Source: Pedobacter mendelii (GTDB taxonomy: Bacteria > Bacteroidota > Bacteroidia > Sphingobacteriales > Sphingobacteriaceae). Taken from it: a DNA stretch of 64,000 nucleotides. Below, one piece after another: positions 23,354-31,569 of this stretch (positions are counted from its first letter, which is position 1; every line of letters starts with the position of its first letter). The DNA lies in contig NZ_BMDJ01000011.1 of NCBI RefSeq assembly GCF_014635725.1, forward strand, positions 62,001 to 126,000, written 5' to 3'. A program made the translations under genes and the position numbers. The notes beneath the pieces were generated by a model. The model made no database searches. It was given only the letters and a program-made list of their open reading frames with translations, and was not told the DNA's origin.

Positions 23354-24016
23354 ATGCAAAGTTTTACAGAAGAGAATTATCTTAAAGTTATTTATCATTT
23401 GGCAGAGAAAACAAATAACGTTCAAACCAATGCAATTGCTGAGCAAATTCAAACTAAACCTGCCTCTGTAACCGATATGATTAAAAAGTTAGCTGAAAAA
23501 GAATTAGTTGACTATATAAAATACCAAGGTGTAACCTTAACGGATAAAGGTAGACATGCTGCTGTAGATATTGTACGCAAGCATAGGCTATGGGAAGTAT
23601 TTTTGGTTGATAAACTTAATTTTAAGTGGGATGAAGTGCATGATGTTGCGGAGGAACTAGAACATATAAAATCTGTAAATCTTATTGAAAGACTCGATGA
23701 ATTTTTGGGTTTCCCGAAATCAGATCCACATGGAGATCCAATTCCTGATAAAAATGGAAGGTTTACTAAAACTCAATTCATAAAACTAATCGAATTAAAA
23801 ATTGGTGACAGTGGAACTATTACTGGCGTTAGTCAACACAGTTCAGCATTTTTAAAACACCTGGAAAAGCTTGGATTAACATTAGGCAAACAGATCAAAA
23901 TTTCTGATGTTACGGATTTCGATGGTTCGGTAGAAATTTTAATTGAAGAAAAACAAATCAACATAAGCAGAGAAGTTGCAAAACACATTTTAATAAGCAA
24001 TAATGGCAAAAACTGA
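23354..24016 (+). CDS. mntR: DtxR/MntR-family metal-dependent repressor
   Basis: Regulator of 220 residues that probably represses manganese uptake when Mn(II) (or Fe(II)) is high. The N-terminal winged HTH has QTNAIAEQIQTKPASVTDMI (~26-45); the metal-binding dimerisation domain has RKHRLWEVFLVDKLNFKWDE, AEELEHIKSVNLIERLDEFL and FPKSDPHGDPIP; the C-terminal ~75 residues form a FeoA/SH3-like domain (SGTITGVSQHS). Its last 14 bp overlap the start of the mntH gene, so the two are one operon. A palindrome lies just before its start. Confidence 0.9.
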   Translation: MQSFTEENYLKVIYHLAEKTNNVQTNAIAEQIQTKPASVTDMIKKLAEKELVDYIKYQGVTLTDKGRHAAVDIVRKHRLWEVFLVDKLNFKWDEVHDVAEELEHIKSVNLIERLDEFLGFPKSDPHGDPIPDKNGRFTKTQFIKLIELKIGDSGTITGVSQHSSAFLKHLEKLGLTLGKQIKISDVTDFDGSVEILIEEKQINISREVAKHILISNNGKN

Positions 24017-25865
24017 GTCGTTAAGTGAAGTTCATCAGAGCGTAAACACCGATAAAAGAAAAGGCTGGCGGAGAATTTTATCATTCATCGGGCCAGCATA
24101 TTTAATCAGCGTTGGTTATATGGATCCAGGAAACTGGGCTACAGATTTAGCAGGTGGCAGTAAATTTGGTTACCAACTGATTTGGGTTTTGTTAATGTCG
24201 AACCTCATCGCTTTGTTATTACAATCACTTAGTGCAAGACTTGGCATCGTTCGAGGATTAGATTTGGCTCAAGCTTCAAAACATGCCTATCCTAAATGGG
24301 TAAATATTCCATTGTTTGGTTTGGCACAAACAGCAATTGTTGCTTGCGATTTAGCCGAGATTATTGGAATGGCAATTGGCTTACAGCTGCTTTTTGGCTT
24401 ACCTTTAATTTGGGGTATTTCTATCACTATATTCGATACCATATTATTGCTATTCCTTTTAAATAGAGGTATGAGAGCCATGGAGGGTTTTATCGTATCG
24501 ATGGTATTTATAGTCGGGATTTCTTTTTTAGTAGAGATGTTTATAGTAGAACCTTCACTTAAAGAGGTAGTTAAGGGTTTCGAACCTTCACTTTTAAGTG
24601 GCGATGCATTGTACATTGCTATCGGTATCATAGGCGCAACGGTAATGCCGCATAACCTTTATCTCCACTCTTCACTAGTACAAACCCGTAAGATAGAGCG
24701 AACGAATAAAGGAATAAAAGAAGCCATAAAATTTAATTTTATTGATACAGCTGTAGCATTAAACCTGGCATTTTTTGTAAACGCAGCTATATTAATTTTG
24801 GCTGCTGCAGCATTTTTTAGAAATGGTTTACACGAGGTAGCAGAAATTCAGGATGCGCACAAATTGCTATCAAATATCTTCGGTAACGTAGCCCCAACCC
24901 TATTTGCTATTGCATTGATAGCGGCCGGGCAAAGTTCTACCGTAACAGGAACACTTGCCGGACAAATTATTATGGAAGGGCATATTAACTTACGCATTCA
25001 GCCCTGGTTAAGGAGGTTAATAACAAGATTATTGGCCATAATACCTGCGTTTTTTACGATTCTGTATTATGGAGATGGTGCTTTAGGCAGCTTGCTGGTA
25101 TTAAGTCAGGTTGTTTTGAGCCTACAATTGGGTTTCGCAGTGATTCCACTCATCCATTTCACATCAGATAAAAAGCTGATGAAAGATTTTGCCATCAAAG
25201 CATGGATAAAAGTTTTGGCTTGGGGAAGTGCATTACTTATCATTGCTCTAAATGTTAAGTTGGTCATAGAAGAAATCTCAGGTTGGGCTAAAGATGCGAA
25301 CACCTGGTGGATTTATGTTTTTGTTTTTCCGGCGGTAGTTTTGGTGGTATTGCTTTTATTGTATGTATTTGTTCATCCGCTGATAAACAAAGGCAATCTT
25401 CAAAGGCAAATGGTTCCCCATGGAAATGCGCTCGATATTGGTAAAATAGAAAAGATAAGTTATGAAAGAATTGGCATAGCGGTTGATTTTTCTACAAACG
25501 ATAGAAATACCATAAGACATGCCCTAATTCAAGGCGGAAAAGATGCGCATTATTACTTAATTCATGTGGTAGAAACAGCAGCAGCAAGGTATCATGGAGA
25601 CATTGTGATGGATCATGAAACGCAAAGTGATGCCAATAATCTCGAAAAATATAAACTTAACCTTTCTGACTTAGGTTACGATTCTTCAGTTTTTATTGGC
25701 TTTGGCGGCACTGCTAAAGCTATTGCAGATATCAGCAATAAAAATAAGTTTGAACTTTTAGTTATGGGCGCTCACGGGCATAAGGGACTTAAAGATTTAA
25801 TTTTCGGAACAACAGTAGATTCGGTTAGGCACAAAGTGAATATTCCTGTTCTGATCATCCGATAG
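24003..25865 (+). CDS. mntH: Nramp divalent-metal transporter fused to a universal-stress (UspA) domain
   Basis: Proton-coupled Mn(II)/Fe(II) importer in the inner membrane. Residues ~18-465 are an Nramp core with about eleven transmembrane helices; the metal-binding DPGNWATD motif is at ~41 and the MPHNLYLHS motif of helix 6 at ~215. From ~480 a cytoplasmic UspA domain follows (ISYERIGIAVDFSTNDRNTI, ending GAHGHKGLKDLIFGTTVDSV and VNIPVLIIR), with the GxxGHxG nucleotide-type loop. At 620 residues it is ~200 longer than standard MntH. The start overlaps mntR by 14 bp. The stop overlaps the convergent redoxin gene by 11 bp. Confidence 0.92.
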   Translation: MAKTESLSEVHQSVNTDKRKGWRRILSFIGPAYLISVGYMDPGNWATDLAGGSKFGYQLIWVLLMSNLIALLLQSLSARLGIVRGLDLAQASKHAYPKWVNIPLFGLAQTAIVACDLAEIIGMAIGLQLLFGLPLIWGISITIFDTILLLFLLNRGMRAMEGFIVSMVFIVGISFLVEMFIVEPSLKEVVKGFEPSLLSGDALYIAIGIIGATVMPHNLYLHSSLVQTRKIERTNKGIKEAIKFNFIDTAVALNLAFFVNAAILILAAAAFFRNGLHEVAEIQDAHKLLSNIFGNVAPTLFAIALIAAGQSSTVTGTLAGQIIMEGHINLRIQPWLRRLITRLLAIIPAFFTILYYGDGALGSLLVLSQVVLSLQLGFAVIPLIHFTSDKKLMKDFAIKAWIKVLAWGSALLIIALNVKLVIEEISGWAKDANTWWIYVFVFPAVVLVVLLLLYVFVHPLINKGNLQRQMVPHGNALDIGKIEKISYERIGIAVDFSTNDRNTIRHALIQGGKDAHYYLIHVVETAAARYHGDIVMDHETQSDANNLEKYKLNLSDLGYDSSVFIGFGGTAKAIADISNKNKFELLVMGAHGHKGLKDLIFGTTVDSVRHKVNIPVLIIR

Positions 25866-26331
25866 ATTTTAAAACTTTTTTAATGCCCCCATCGCCATAA
25901 CTGTAAACTAATAACTTACCTGCAGCAGAGTATAAATAAATGGCAGGATACTGTGATGGTAAAAACGTTGGAATAAAAGTCTTGTTTTTATCTTGAAGTA
26001 CGGTAACGTTAGGCTTTAAGTTCAAACCTGGCGCAAAAGAGCCAAAAAACTTTTGGATAGAAATCGATTCATCAAGTGTAACCATCAAAATTGTAACATT
26101 TTTCAATTTAGAGTAGGCCAGATTAAGTTCTTTCGCTTCTCTTTGACAATGCTCGCATGTACAATCAAAAAGAATGAAAAGTGTTTTTTTTGTCGTGTTA
26201 ATATTGATGTTAGAATATGGCTTTCCATCTAATTTAAAAAATTTAAACCGAGGTAAATAAGTTGGTTGTTGTGCATTTGCTGTAAAAGCAAAAAACATAA
26301 TCAAAGCAAAAAACAGGTTTCTAAACTTCAT
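25855..26331 (-). CDS. Exported redoxin with CxxC motif
   Basis: Thioredoxin-fold protein of 158 residues in the periplasm or outer surface: a signal peptide (ending TANAQQ) precedes a domain with the motif LFILFDCTCEHCQREAKEL, where CEHC is the likely redox pair, and a cis-Pro strand QYPAIYLYSAAGKLL. It resembles the TlpA/AhpC-TSA superfamily of Bacteroidota. Two cysteines before the pair (DCTC) make the loop unusual. It is convergent with mntH, with an 11-bp overlap and no terminator visible. Confidence 0.8.
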   Translation of the reverse strand: MKFRNLFFALIMFFAFTANAQQPTYLPRFKFFKLDGKPYSNININTTKKTLFILFDCTCEHCQREAKELNLAYSKLKNVTILMVTLDESISIQKFFGSFAPGLNLKPNVTVLQDKNKTFIPTFLPSQYPAIYLYSAAGKLLVYSYGDGGIKKVLKSIG

Positions 26332-26543
26332 AACGAATAATATAAATTCAAACTTAAATTTTTAAATTGATAACAGAACAAATTACAGATTAGGTTTTAC
26401 AAAAAATGAACATTTATATTTTATAGCCAAGTTTGCATAAAATAATAATATTCATGCATTTTTTAAGATATTTGCAACCACAAGTATTTTTTATTAGAAA
26501 ATTTTAGCAGGAATAAACATCTGCTTTAACATAATTACAGATT

Positions 26544-26993
26544 TTGAAAAACGATATTAATATTAAAAACAAAAGAGCTTATTTCGATTATAATCTAATT
26601 GATAAATATGTGGCGGGATTAGCACTTTTGGGAACAGAAATAAAAGCCATTAGACAAGGAAAAGCGAACATGACAGATGCTTTTTGTATGTTTATCGGTG
26701 GAAATTTATTTGTTAGAAATCTTCACGTCTCAGAATATAGTCACAGTTCTTTTTACCATCATGATATTAAAAGAGACCGTGCTTTATTGCTTCAGAAAAG
26801 GGAAATTAAGAAACTTAAAGCCAAAGGTGAAGAAAAAGGCTATACAATTGTTCCGCTCAGAATTTTTGTAAACGAGCGAGGTTTTGCCAAAATTGAAATT
26901 GCTCTGGCTCAAGGCAAAAAAGAATTTGACAAACGAGATAGTTTGAAAGATAAAGATGTAAAGAGAGAAATGGATAGAGCAATGAAAAGATAG
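26544..26993 (+). CDS. smpB: SsrA-binding protein SmpB, TTG start
   Basis: Partner of tmRNA in rescue of stalled ribosomes. The 149-residue protein matches the family throughout: NKRAYFDYNLIDKYVAGLALLGTEIKAIRQGKANMTDAFC, cited here by its conserved points NKRAYFDY, GTEIKAIRQGK and DAFC, then SSFYHHDIKRDRALLLQKREI and the C-terminal basic tail with KRDSLKDKDVKRE. The reading frame has no ATG before residue ~42; an in-frame stop precedes at 26532. The only start that keeps the conserved N-terminus is TTG at 26544. The ssrA gene is not in this window. Confidence 0.93.
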   Translation: MKNDINIKNKRAYFDYNLIDKYVAGLALLGTEIKAIRQGKANMTDAFCMFIGGNLFVRNLHVSEYSHSSFYHHDIKRDRALLLQKREIKKLKAKGEEKGYTIVPLRIFVNERGFAKIEIALAQGKKEFDKRDSLKDKDVKREMDRAMKR

Positions 26994-27040
26994 TTTAGGA
27001 ATAAATATTCTATTTCTTAGTGTTTATAGTTAAATTACCC

Positions 27041-27094
27041 CTAACAAACTAAAGAATCAACCAACCAAAAAACGAAAAAACCAGAAACCTACCA
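27041..27094. repeat. AC-rich repeat (CTAACAAACTA type) after smpB
   Basis: A run with CTAACAAACTAAAGAATC, CCAACCAAAAAACG and ACCAGAAACCTACCA, placed between the convergent smpB and pcm genes. It is the same kind of sequence as the right arm of the repeat after rpoN (42962-43046), where ACTAACAAACTA appears twice. Confidence 0.5.
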
Positions 27095-27745
27095 AGCTTG
27101 ATCGCCCACTAAGGGAACAAACCTGAAAGTATCCAAAACAATTTTTTCGTAATCCTTTTCACTCACTCTTATCACTGTAACCATTTTTTGAGCGTGTTCA
27201 TTTCCAACTGGAATAACCAAAATACCACCAATTTTTAACTGTTTCAATAAAATTTCAGGAACAAGTGGTGCGCCGGCAGTAACTATTATCTTATCAAAAG
27301 GGGCGTGTTCTGCAATTCCTTTTGAACCATCACCACAAAAAAAAGAAGGTTTGTAACCCATTCCTGGCAAAACCTGTATGGTCCGGTTAAAAATATTTTC
27401 CTGCCGCTCTATTGTATAAACTTTAGCACCAAGTTCCATTAAAATACAAGTTTGATAGCCAGAGCCTGTTCCAATTTCTAATACTTTATCACCTTTTTTA
27501 ATATGTACCAATTCACTTTGATAGGCTACCGTGTAAGGTTGAGATATGGTTTGTCCATCTCCAATAGGAAAAGCAATATCTTTATAAGCCTGATTCCAGA
27601 AAGTTTCATCAAAAAAGAAGTGGCGGGGAACTTTACCTATTGCTTTTAATACATTTTCATCTTCAATTCCACGAGATTTTAGCAATTCAACTAACTTCTT
27701 CCTCGCTCCTTTTTCCCGGTAATTATCAACAAATTTGTAGGCCAT
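27089..27745 (-). CDS. pcm: Protein-L-isoaspartate O-methyltransferase
   Basis: Repair enzyme (218 residues) that methylates isoaspartyl sites in aged proteins using SAM. Typical points are KVPRHFFFDETFWNQAYKD (~37-55), the substrate-binding PIGDGQTISQPYTVAYQSEL (~62-81), SAM motif I VLEIGTGSGYQTCIL (~90-104) and IIVTAGAPLVPEILLKQLKI (~157-176). Length and order are standard. It is convergent with smpB. The sequence begins directly with the catalytic domain and has no signal peptide, so it is cytoplasmic. Confidence 0.94.
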   Translation of the reverse strand: MAYKFVDNYREKGARKKLVELLKSRGIEDENVLKAIGKVPRHFFFDETFWNQAYKDIAFPIGDGQTISQPYTVAYQSELVHIKKGDKVLEIGTGSGYQTCILMELGAKVYTIERQENIFNRTIQVLPGMGYKPSFFCGDGSKGIAEHAPFDKIIVTAGAPLVPEILLKQLKIGGILVIPVGNEHAQKMVTVIRVSEKDYEKIVLDTFRFVPLVGDQAW

Positions 27746-27937
27746 GAAGTATCAAAAGTAGTTTATTTATGCGGTGATACAAGGTAAAAAAATAATTCCG
27801 AATGTAAGTCACAGGTAATCAAAACTAAAAATAATTTGAGTTGATTTTTCACCAGAAATATTATTTGTTCGTTATTAAGAATTATTTCTACTTTTGAAAA
27901 CTGGCATTTCAAATTCTAAAAATAACCAGTATCATTT

Positions 27938-28615
27938 ATGAAAAAAGTATTACTAAGTGCTGCTTCCCTCTTTTTAACCTTGTCTTCTTTTTCGCAATCT
28001 AGTGCTGATTATAATTATTCGATAGGCATCAGAGGTTTCAGCATGATGCAATTACCAAAAATTTTAAATCAAACCAATACGCAAGACTATACAAAAATGT
28101 ATGCAAATGGTGCCTTAGTAAAGTTTAACGATAATCAAATAAGTTATAGAATAAGTGGAAATTACTATCGTGATAATATTGAATTTAAAAACACATGTGA
28201 ATCTTGCCAAATTGGTAAAGGTAAGGTAACCGATTATTCTTTTAAAATAGGATTTGAGAAAAGCTTTAATTACTCAAGAATCCAACCTTATTTTGCATTT
28301 GATTTGGGCTATCGATCTAACCGTTTTACAGGTATGCTATCAGATAGTAATACTACATCTAATAGTGTAAATCAAAATGCTGACGCCAGTAAAAATGGAT
28401 TAGTAATCACACCATCATTTGGCTTAAAAGTTAATATTTTATCAACACTGTGCATTTTTGCCGAAAGCAATTTAGATTTCAATTATTCATACGAAAAGCA
28501 AGATATCTCCGACCCAAATGGTGTTGGAAGAACTGTAAACACGTACAGAAAATGGGAGTTTTTGTTAAACCCAGTATCAGCAGGAATTCAGTTTAATTTT
28601 AATAGTAAAAACTAA
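27938..28615 (+). CDS. Outer-membrane beta-barrel protein
   Basis: Protein of 225 residues with a signal peptide (MKKVLLSAASLFLTLSSFSQ) and alternating strands of an eight-stranded barrel (YNYSIGIRGFSMMQLP, VTDYSFKIGFEKSFNYSRI, PYFAFDLGYRSNRFTG, ITPSFGLKVNILSTLCIFAE), ending in PVSAGIQFNFNSKN. A CESC pair (~88-91, TCESCQIGKG) in an outer loop may form a disulfide. No specific family is recognised. Its stop overlaps the convergent priA stop by 4 bp. Confidence 0.75.
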   Translation: MKKVLLSAASLFLTLSSFSQSSADYNYSIGIRGFSMMQLPKILNQTNTQDYTKMYANGALVKFNDNQISYRISGNYYRDNIEFKNTCESCQIGKGKVTDYSFKIGFEKSFNYSRIQPYFAFDLGYRSNRFTGMLSDSNTTSNSVNQNADASKNGLVITPSFGLKVNILSTLCIFAESNLDFNYSYEKQDISDPNGVGRTVNTYRKWEFLLNPVSAGIQFNFNSKN

Positions 28616-31092
28616 TAAGGGTCTACATCAATCTGTATCAGTACACTTTTAAAATCTTTCATTGCATTAAATTCGGTGAGGGTTTCTCTCAAAACAGATT
28701 TTACTTTATTTATTGCCGTATGTTTATCGGCTTTGATAATAATTTGTTTTATGTAGAGATTCCTTACTCTGCTAACCAAAGGTTGTTCAGGACCTAAAAC
28801 CCTTTGTCCGAATTTTGCTTTTAATATTTTTGCAAGGAAAAAAGCAGCATTTTCCAACACTGTAACGTCTTTATGTTTCACGGCAATGAAAATCATCCTT
28901 GAAAATGGAGGATATAAAAACTTTTCACGTTCTGCAATTTCATCGTTGTACATTCCAAGATAATCATTATCAACCACCTGCTTTATAATCCGGTTATCAG
29001 CATCGTAAGTTTGTATGCAAACATTCCCCTGATCTGCTCGCCTACCTGCCCTACCAGCAACCTGAGCTAACAATTGATAGCTACGCTCGTAAGCCCTAAA
29101 ATCCGGGTAGCCTAGTAAAGTATCGGCATTGATTACGCCAATTAGACTTAAATTATCGAAATCCAAACCCTTTGCAACCATTTGCGTACCAATTAAGATA
29201 TCCGTTTTTTTGTCTTGAAAATCAGTTAAAATTTGCTGTAATCCATTTTTAGTTCTGGTAGTATCCATATCTAAACGGGCAATGGTAATTTCCGGATATA
29301 GTAATCTCAATTCCTCTTCGATACGCTCTGTGCCGAAGCCTTTCTGCTCAACATGCACAGAACCACAAGCCGGACAAATATTAACACTGCTTTGCTGAAA
29401 ACCACAGTAGTGACAATGTAACTTGCCGCTACTCTTATGATATGTTAGGCTAACATCACAATTTACACACTTTGGCGTATAACCACAGGTAGCACAAATT
29501 AGAATCGTTGCATACCCTCTGCGATTTTGGAAAAGAACAATTTGCTCTTTCTTACTCAAGGCTAAATCAATATCCTTAATCAAAACGCTAGAAAAATAGG
29601 AAACCATTGTTTTTCTTTTGGTTTCTTCAGCTATGCTAACAACTTGTTGATTTGGCAATTGAACGCCACCAAAACGTTCTTTCATCTCTACCAAGCCATA
29701 TTTTCCTATTAATGCATTATGATAACTTTCTAGTGATGGTGTTGCAGAACCTAGAATAACCTTTGCTTTATGTAAATGCGCCAAATATATGGCCGAATCT
29801 CTGGCCTGGTACCTTGGAGCCGGATCATATTGTTTGTAAGATGGTTCATGCTCTTCATCAATAACAATTAATTTTAAATTTTGAAAAGGCAAAAACACAG
29901 CCGATCGAGCGCCTAATACGACTTTAAAAGCACCATGCTTAACCTTATTCCAAATTTCTACCCTTTCGCTATTGTTAAATTTTGAATGATAAACCCCAAT
30001 TGAATTACCAAAGTATTTTTTTATACGCTCTACAATTTGCGTGGTTAAAGCAATCTCCGGTAATAAAAATAAAACCTGCCCATCGCTGGTATTTATAATT
30101 TCTTCGATAAGTTTAATGTAAACCTGGGTTTTACCTGATGCTGTAACACCGTGAAGCAAAACCACGTCTTTATCTTCAAAAGCGGTATTGATTTGATTTA
30201 GTGCACTTTGCTGACCATCATTGAGTGAAAAATTTACACTGAAATCATCATCATGAGCTGCAAGCCTGCTTACCGGTCGTTTTAAAACTGTAAAAATATC
30301 TTTATCAGTTAATGCCTTTAATGCTGCTGCACCACAATTACTTTCTTCTATAAGCTGTTCTTTAGAAATTGGCAAACCTAGTTTATTCAATTTTAGGTAA
30401 GCGAGAAGTGCATCTAGCTGTTTTGGTGATCTATCTAAAATTGCAAAAAGCTGTTTTAAATTTTCTTCTTCGTTATAAAACTCATTTAAAATTATAAATG
30501 ATTTTAATAGCGGCTTATACTTTTGAATAACTTCTTCGGCAACAAGAATAAGTTCCTTATCCAATAAATGATTTATAATAGGATAAATGGTTTTTTGACC
30601 CAATAACTTGGAAACATCATTAACCGTTAGCTTTTGCTGCTTTTGTAAAGCACTTATAATAATTGCTTCTTTTTCTGTTAGTTCAACGCTATCATCGAAA
30701 TTTTCTCGAAGAATTAATATGGTTTCACTTGCTAGCTTTAAGCTTGCAGGTAAGGCTGCTGCCATTACATCACCTTCATTACACATGTAATAACCCATCA
30801 TCCATTTCCAAAATTTCAATTGGGTTTCAGTTACTGAAGGAGCCGAATCTATAACATCAAGAATGTATTTTGCTTCGTAAATTATAGGTGGAACAGTTGT
30901 AATCCCACTAATTAAGGCAGTATATATTTTATGTTTTCCAAATTGAACCATCACCCGCCTTCCAATTTCAATTTGATTATTTAAATCAAATGGTACCCGG
31001 TATGTGTAGTTTTTCGCTAAAGACAAAGGCAAAATAACTTCTACAAAAAGTGTTTCTCTTTCTGTAAAAATATCAGGTTCAAATCCATTCAT
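28612..31092 (-). CDS. priA: Primosomal protein N' (replication restart helicase)
   Basis: 3'-5' DNA helicase (826 residues) that reloads the replisome at stalled forks. The N-terminal fork-binding domain (~10-110) is followed by a winged-helix region, Walker A LLHGVTASGKTQVYIKLIEE, the DEEH box VIDEEHEPSYKQYD, GSATPSLESYHNAL, the zinc-binding insert with eight cysteines (CATCGYTPKCVNC ... CHYCGF ... CPACGS) and motifs V-VI (GTQMVAKGLDFDNLSLIG; QVAGRAGR). It is longer than E. coli PriA (732) because of an extended middle segment. It starts where the DUF423 gene stops (1-bp overlap). Confidence 0.95.
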   Translation of the reverse strand: MNGFEPDIFTERETLFVEVILPLSLAKNYTYRVPFDLNNQIEIGRRVMVQFGKHKIYTALISGITTVPPIIYEAKYILDVIDSAPSVTETQLKFWKWMMGYYMCNEGDVMAAALPASLKLASETILILRENFDDSVELTEKEAIIISALQKQQKLTVNDVSKLLGQKTIYPIINHLLDKELILVAEEVIQKYKPLLKSFIILNEFYNEEENLKQLFAILDRSPKQLDALLAYLKLNKLGLPISKEQLIEESNCGAAALKALTDKDIFTVLKRPVSRLAAHDDDFSVNFSLNDGQQSALNQINTAFEDKDVVLLHGVTASGKTQVYIKLIEEIINTSDGQVLFLLPEIALTTQIVERIKKYFGNSIGVYHSKFNNSERVEIWNKVKHGAFKVVLGARSAVFLPFQNLKLIVIDEEHEPSYKQYDPAPRYQARDSAIYLAHLHKAKVILGSATPSLESYHNALIGKYGLVEMKERFGGVQLPNQQVVSIAEETKRKTMVSYFSSVLIKDIDLALSKKEQIVLFQNRRGYATILICATCGYTPKCVNCDVSLTYHKSSGKLHCHYCGFQQSSVNICPACGSVHVEQKGFGTERIEEELRLLYPEITIARLDMDTTRTKNGLQQILTDFQDKKTDILIGTQMVAKGLDFDNLSLIGVINADTLLGYPDFRAYERSYQLLAQVAGRAGRRADQGNVCIQTYDADNRIIKQVVDNDYLGMYNDEIAEREKFLYPPFSRMIFIAVKHKDVTVLENAAFFLAKILKAKFGQRVLGPEQPLVSRVRNLYIKQIIIKADKHTAINKVKSVLRETLTEFNAMKDFKSVLIQIDVDPY

Positions 31093-31478
31093 TATTTATC
31101 TTTTACAGCTGCGAAGAATAGCATTATCCATCCTAAAACAAAAAGCAACCCACCAATTGGTGTAAGTGGGCCTAAAACATCAACAAAACCAATATTCAAA
31201 ATACTTCTAGTTGCTAGAAGATATAATGAACCCGAAAAAAGTACAATTCCAAAAGTGAAACAAAAATAAGCAATATTGATTAGTTTATTTCGATAACGGG
31301 CAAATGTTGAAAGGTACAAAAGAGCAAATGTGTGATAGAACTGATAATCGACCCCTTTCTGCCAAATTTCTAATGAAGGGCCATCTATCAAAGCTTTTAA
31401 GCCATGAGCGCCGAAAGCACCCAATAAAACAGCAACGGCACCAAAGAAAGAAGCAGTAAGAATAATACGTTTGTTCAT
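31092..31478 (-). CDS. DUF423 family inner-membrane protein
   Basis: Small membrane protein of 128 residues with four predicted transmembrane helices (ILTASFFGAVAVLLGAFGAH at the N-terminus; then YHTFALLYLST, CFTFGIVLFSGSLYLLATR, TPIGGLLFVLGWIMLFFAA). The GAFGAHGLK motif and the GSLYLLA/TPIGG segments are family marks. YgdD-like DUF423 proteins have no known biochemical role. It shares a base with priA and probably shares its mRNA. Confidence 0.88.
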   Translation of the reverse strand: MNKRIILTASFFGAVAVLLGAFGAHGLKALIDGPSLEIWQKGVDYQFYHTFALLYLSTFARYRNKLINIAYFCFTFGIVLFSGSLYLLATRSILNIGFVDVLGPLTPIGGLLFVLGWIMLFFAAVKDK

Positions 31479-31569
31479 ATAGTTTAGCTTAAGGCGATTG
31501 CTAAATTAATAAATTGATGAAGAACTTCGTACAAATGGATGTAATAATTTAAATTTGTTAAACAAACAG

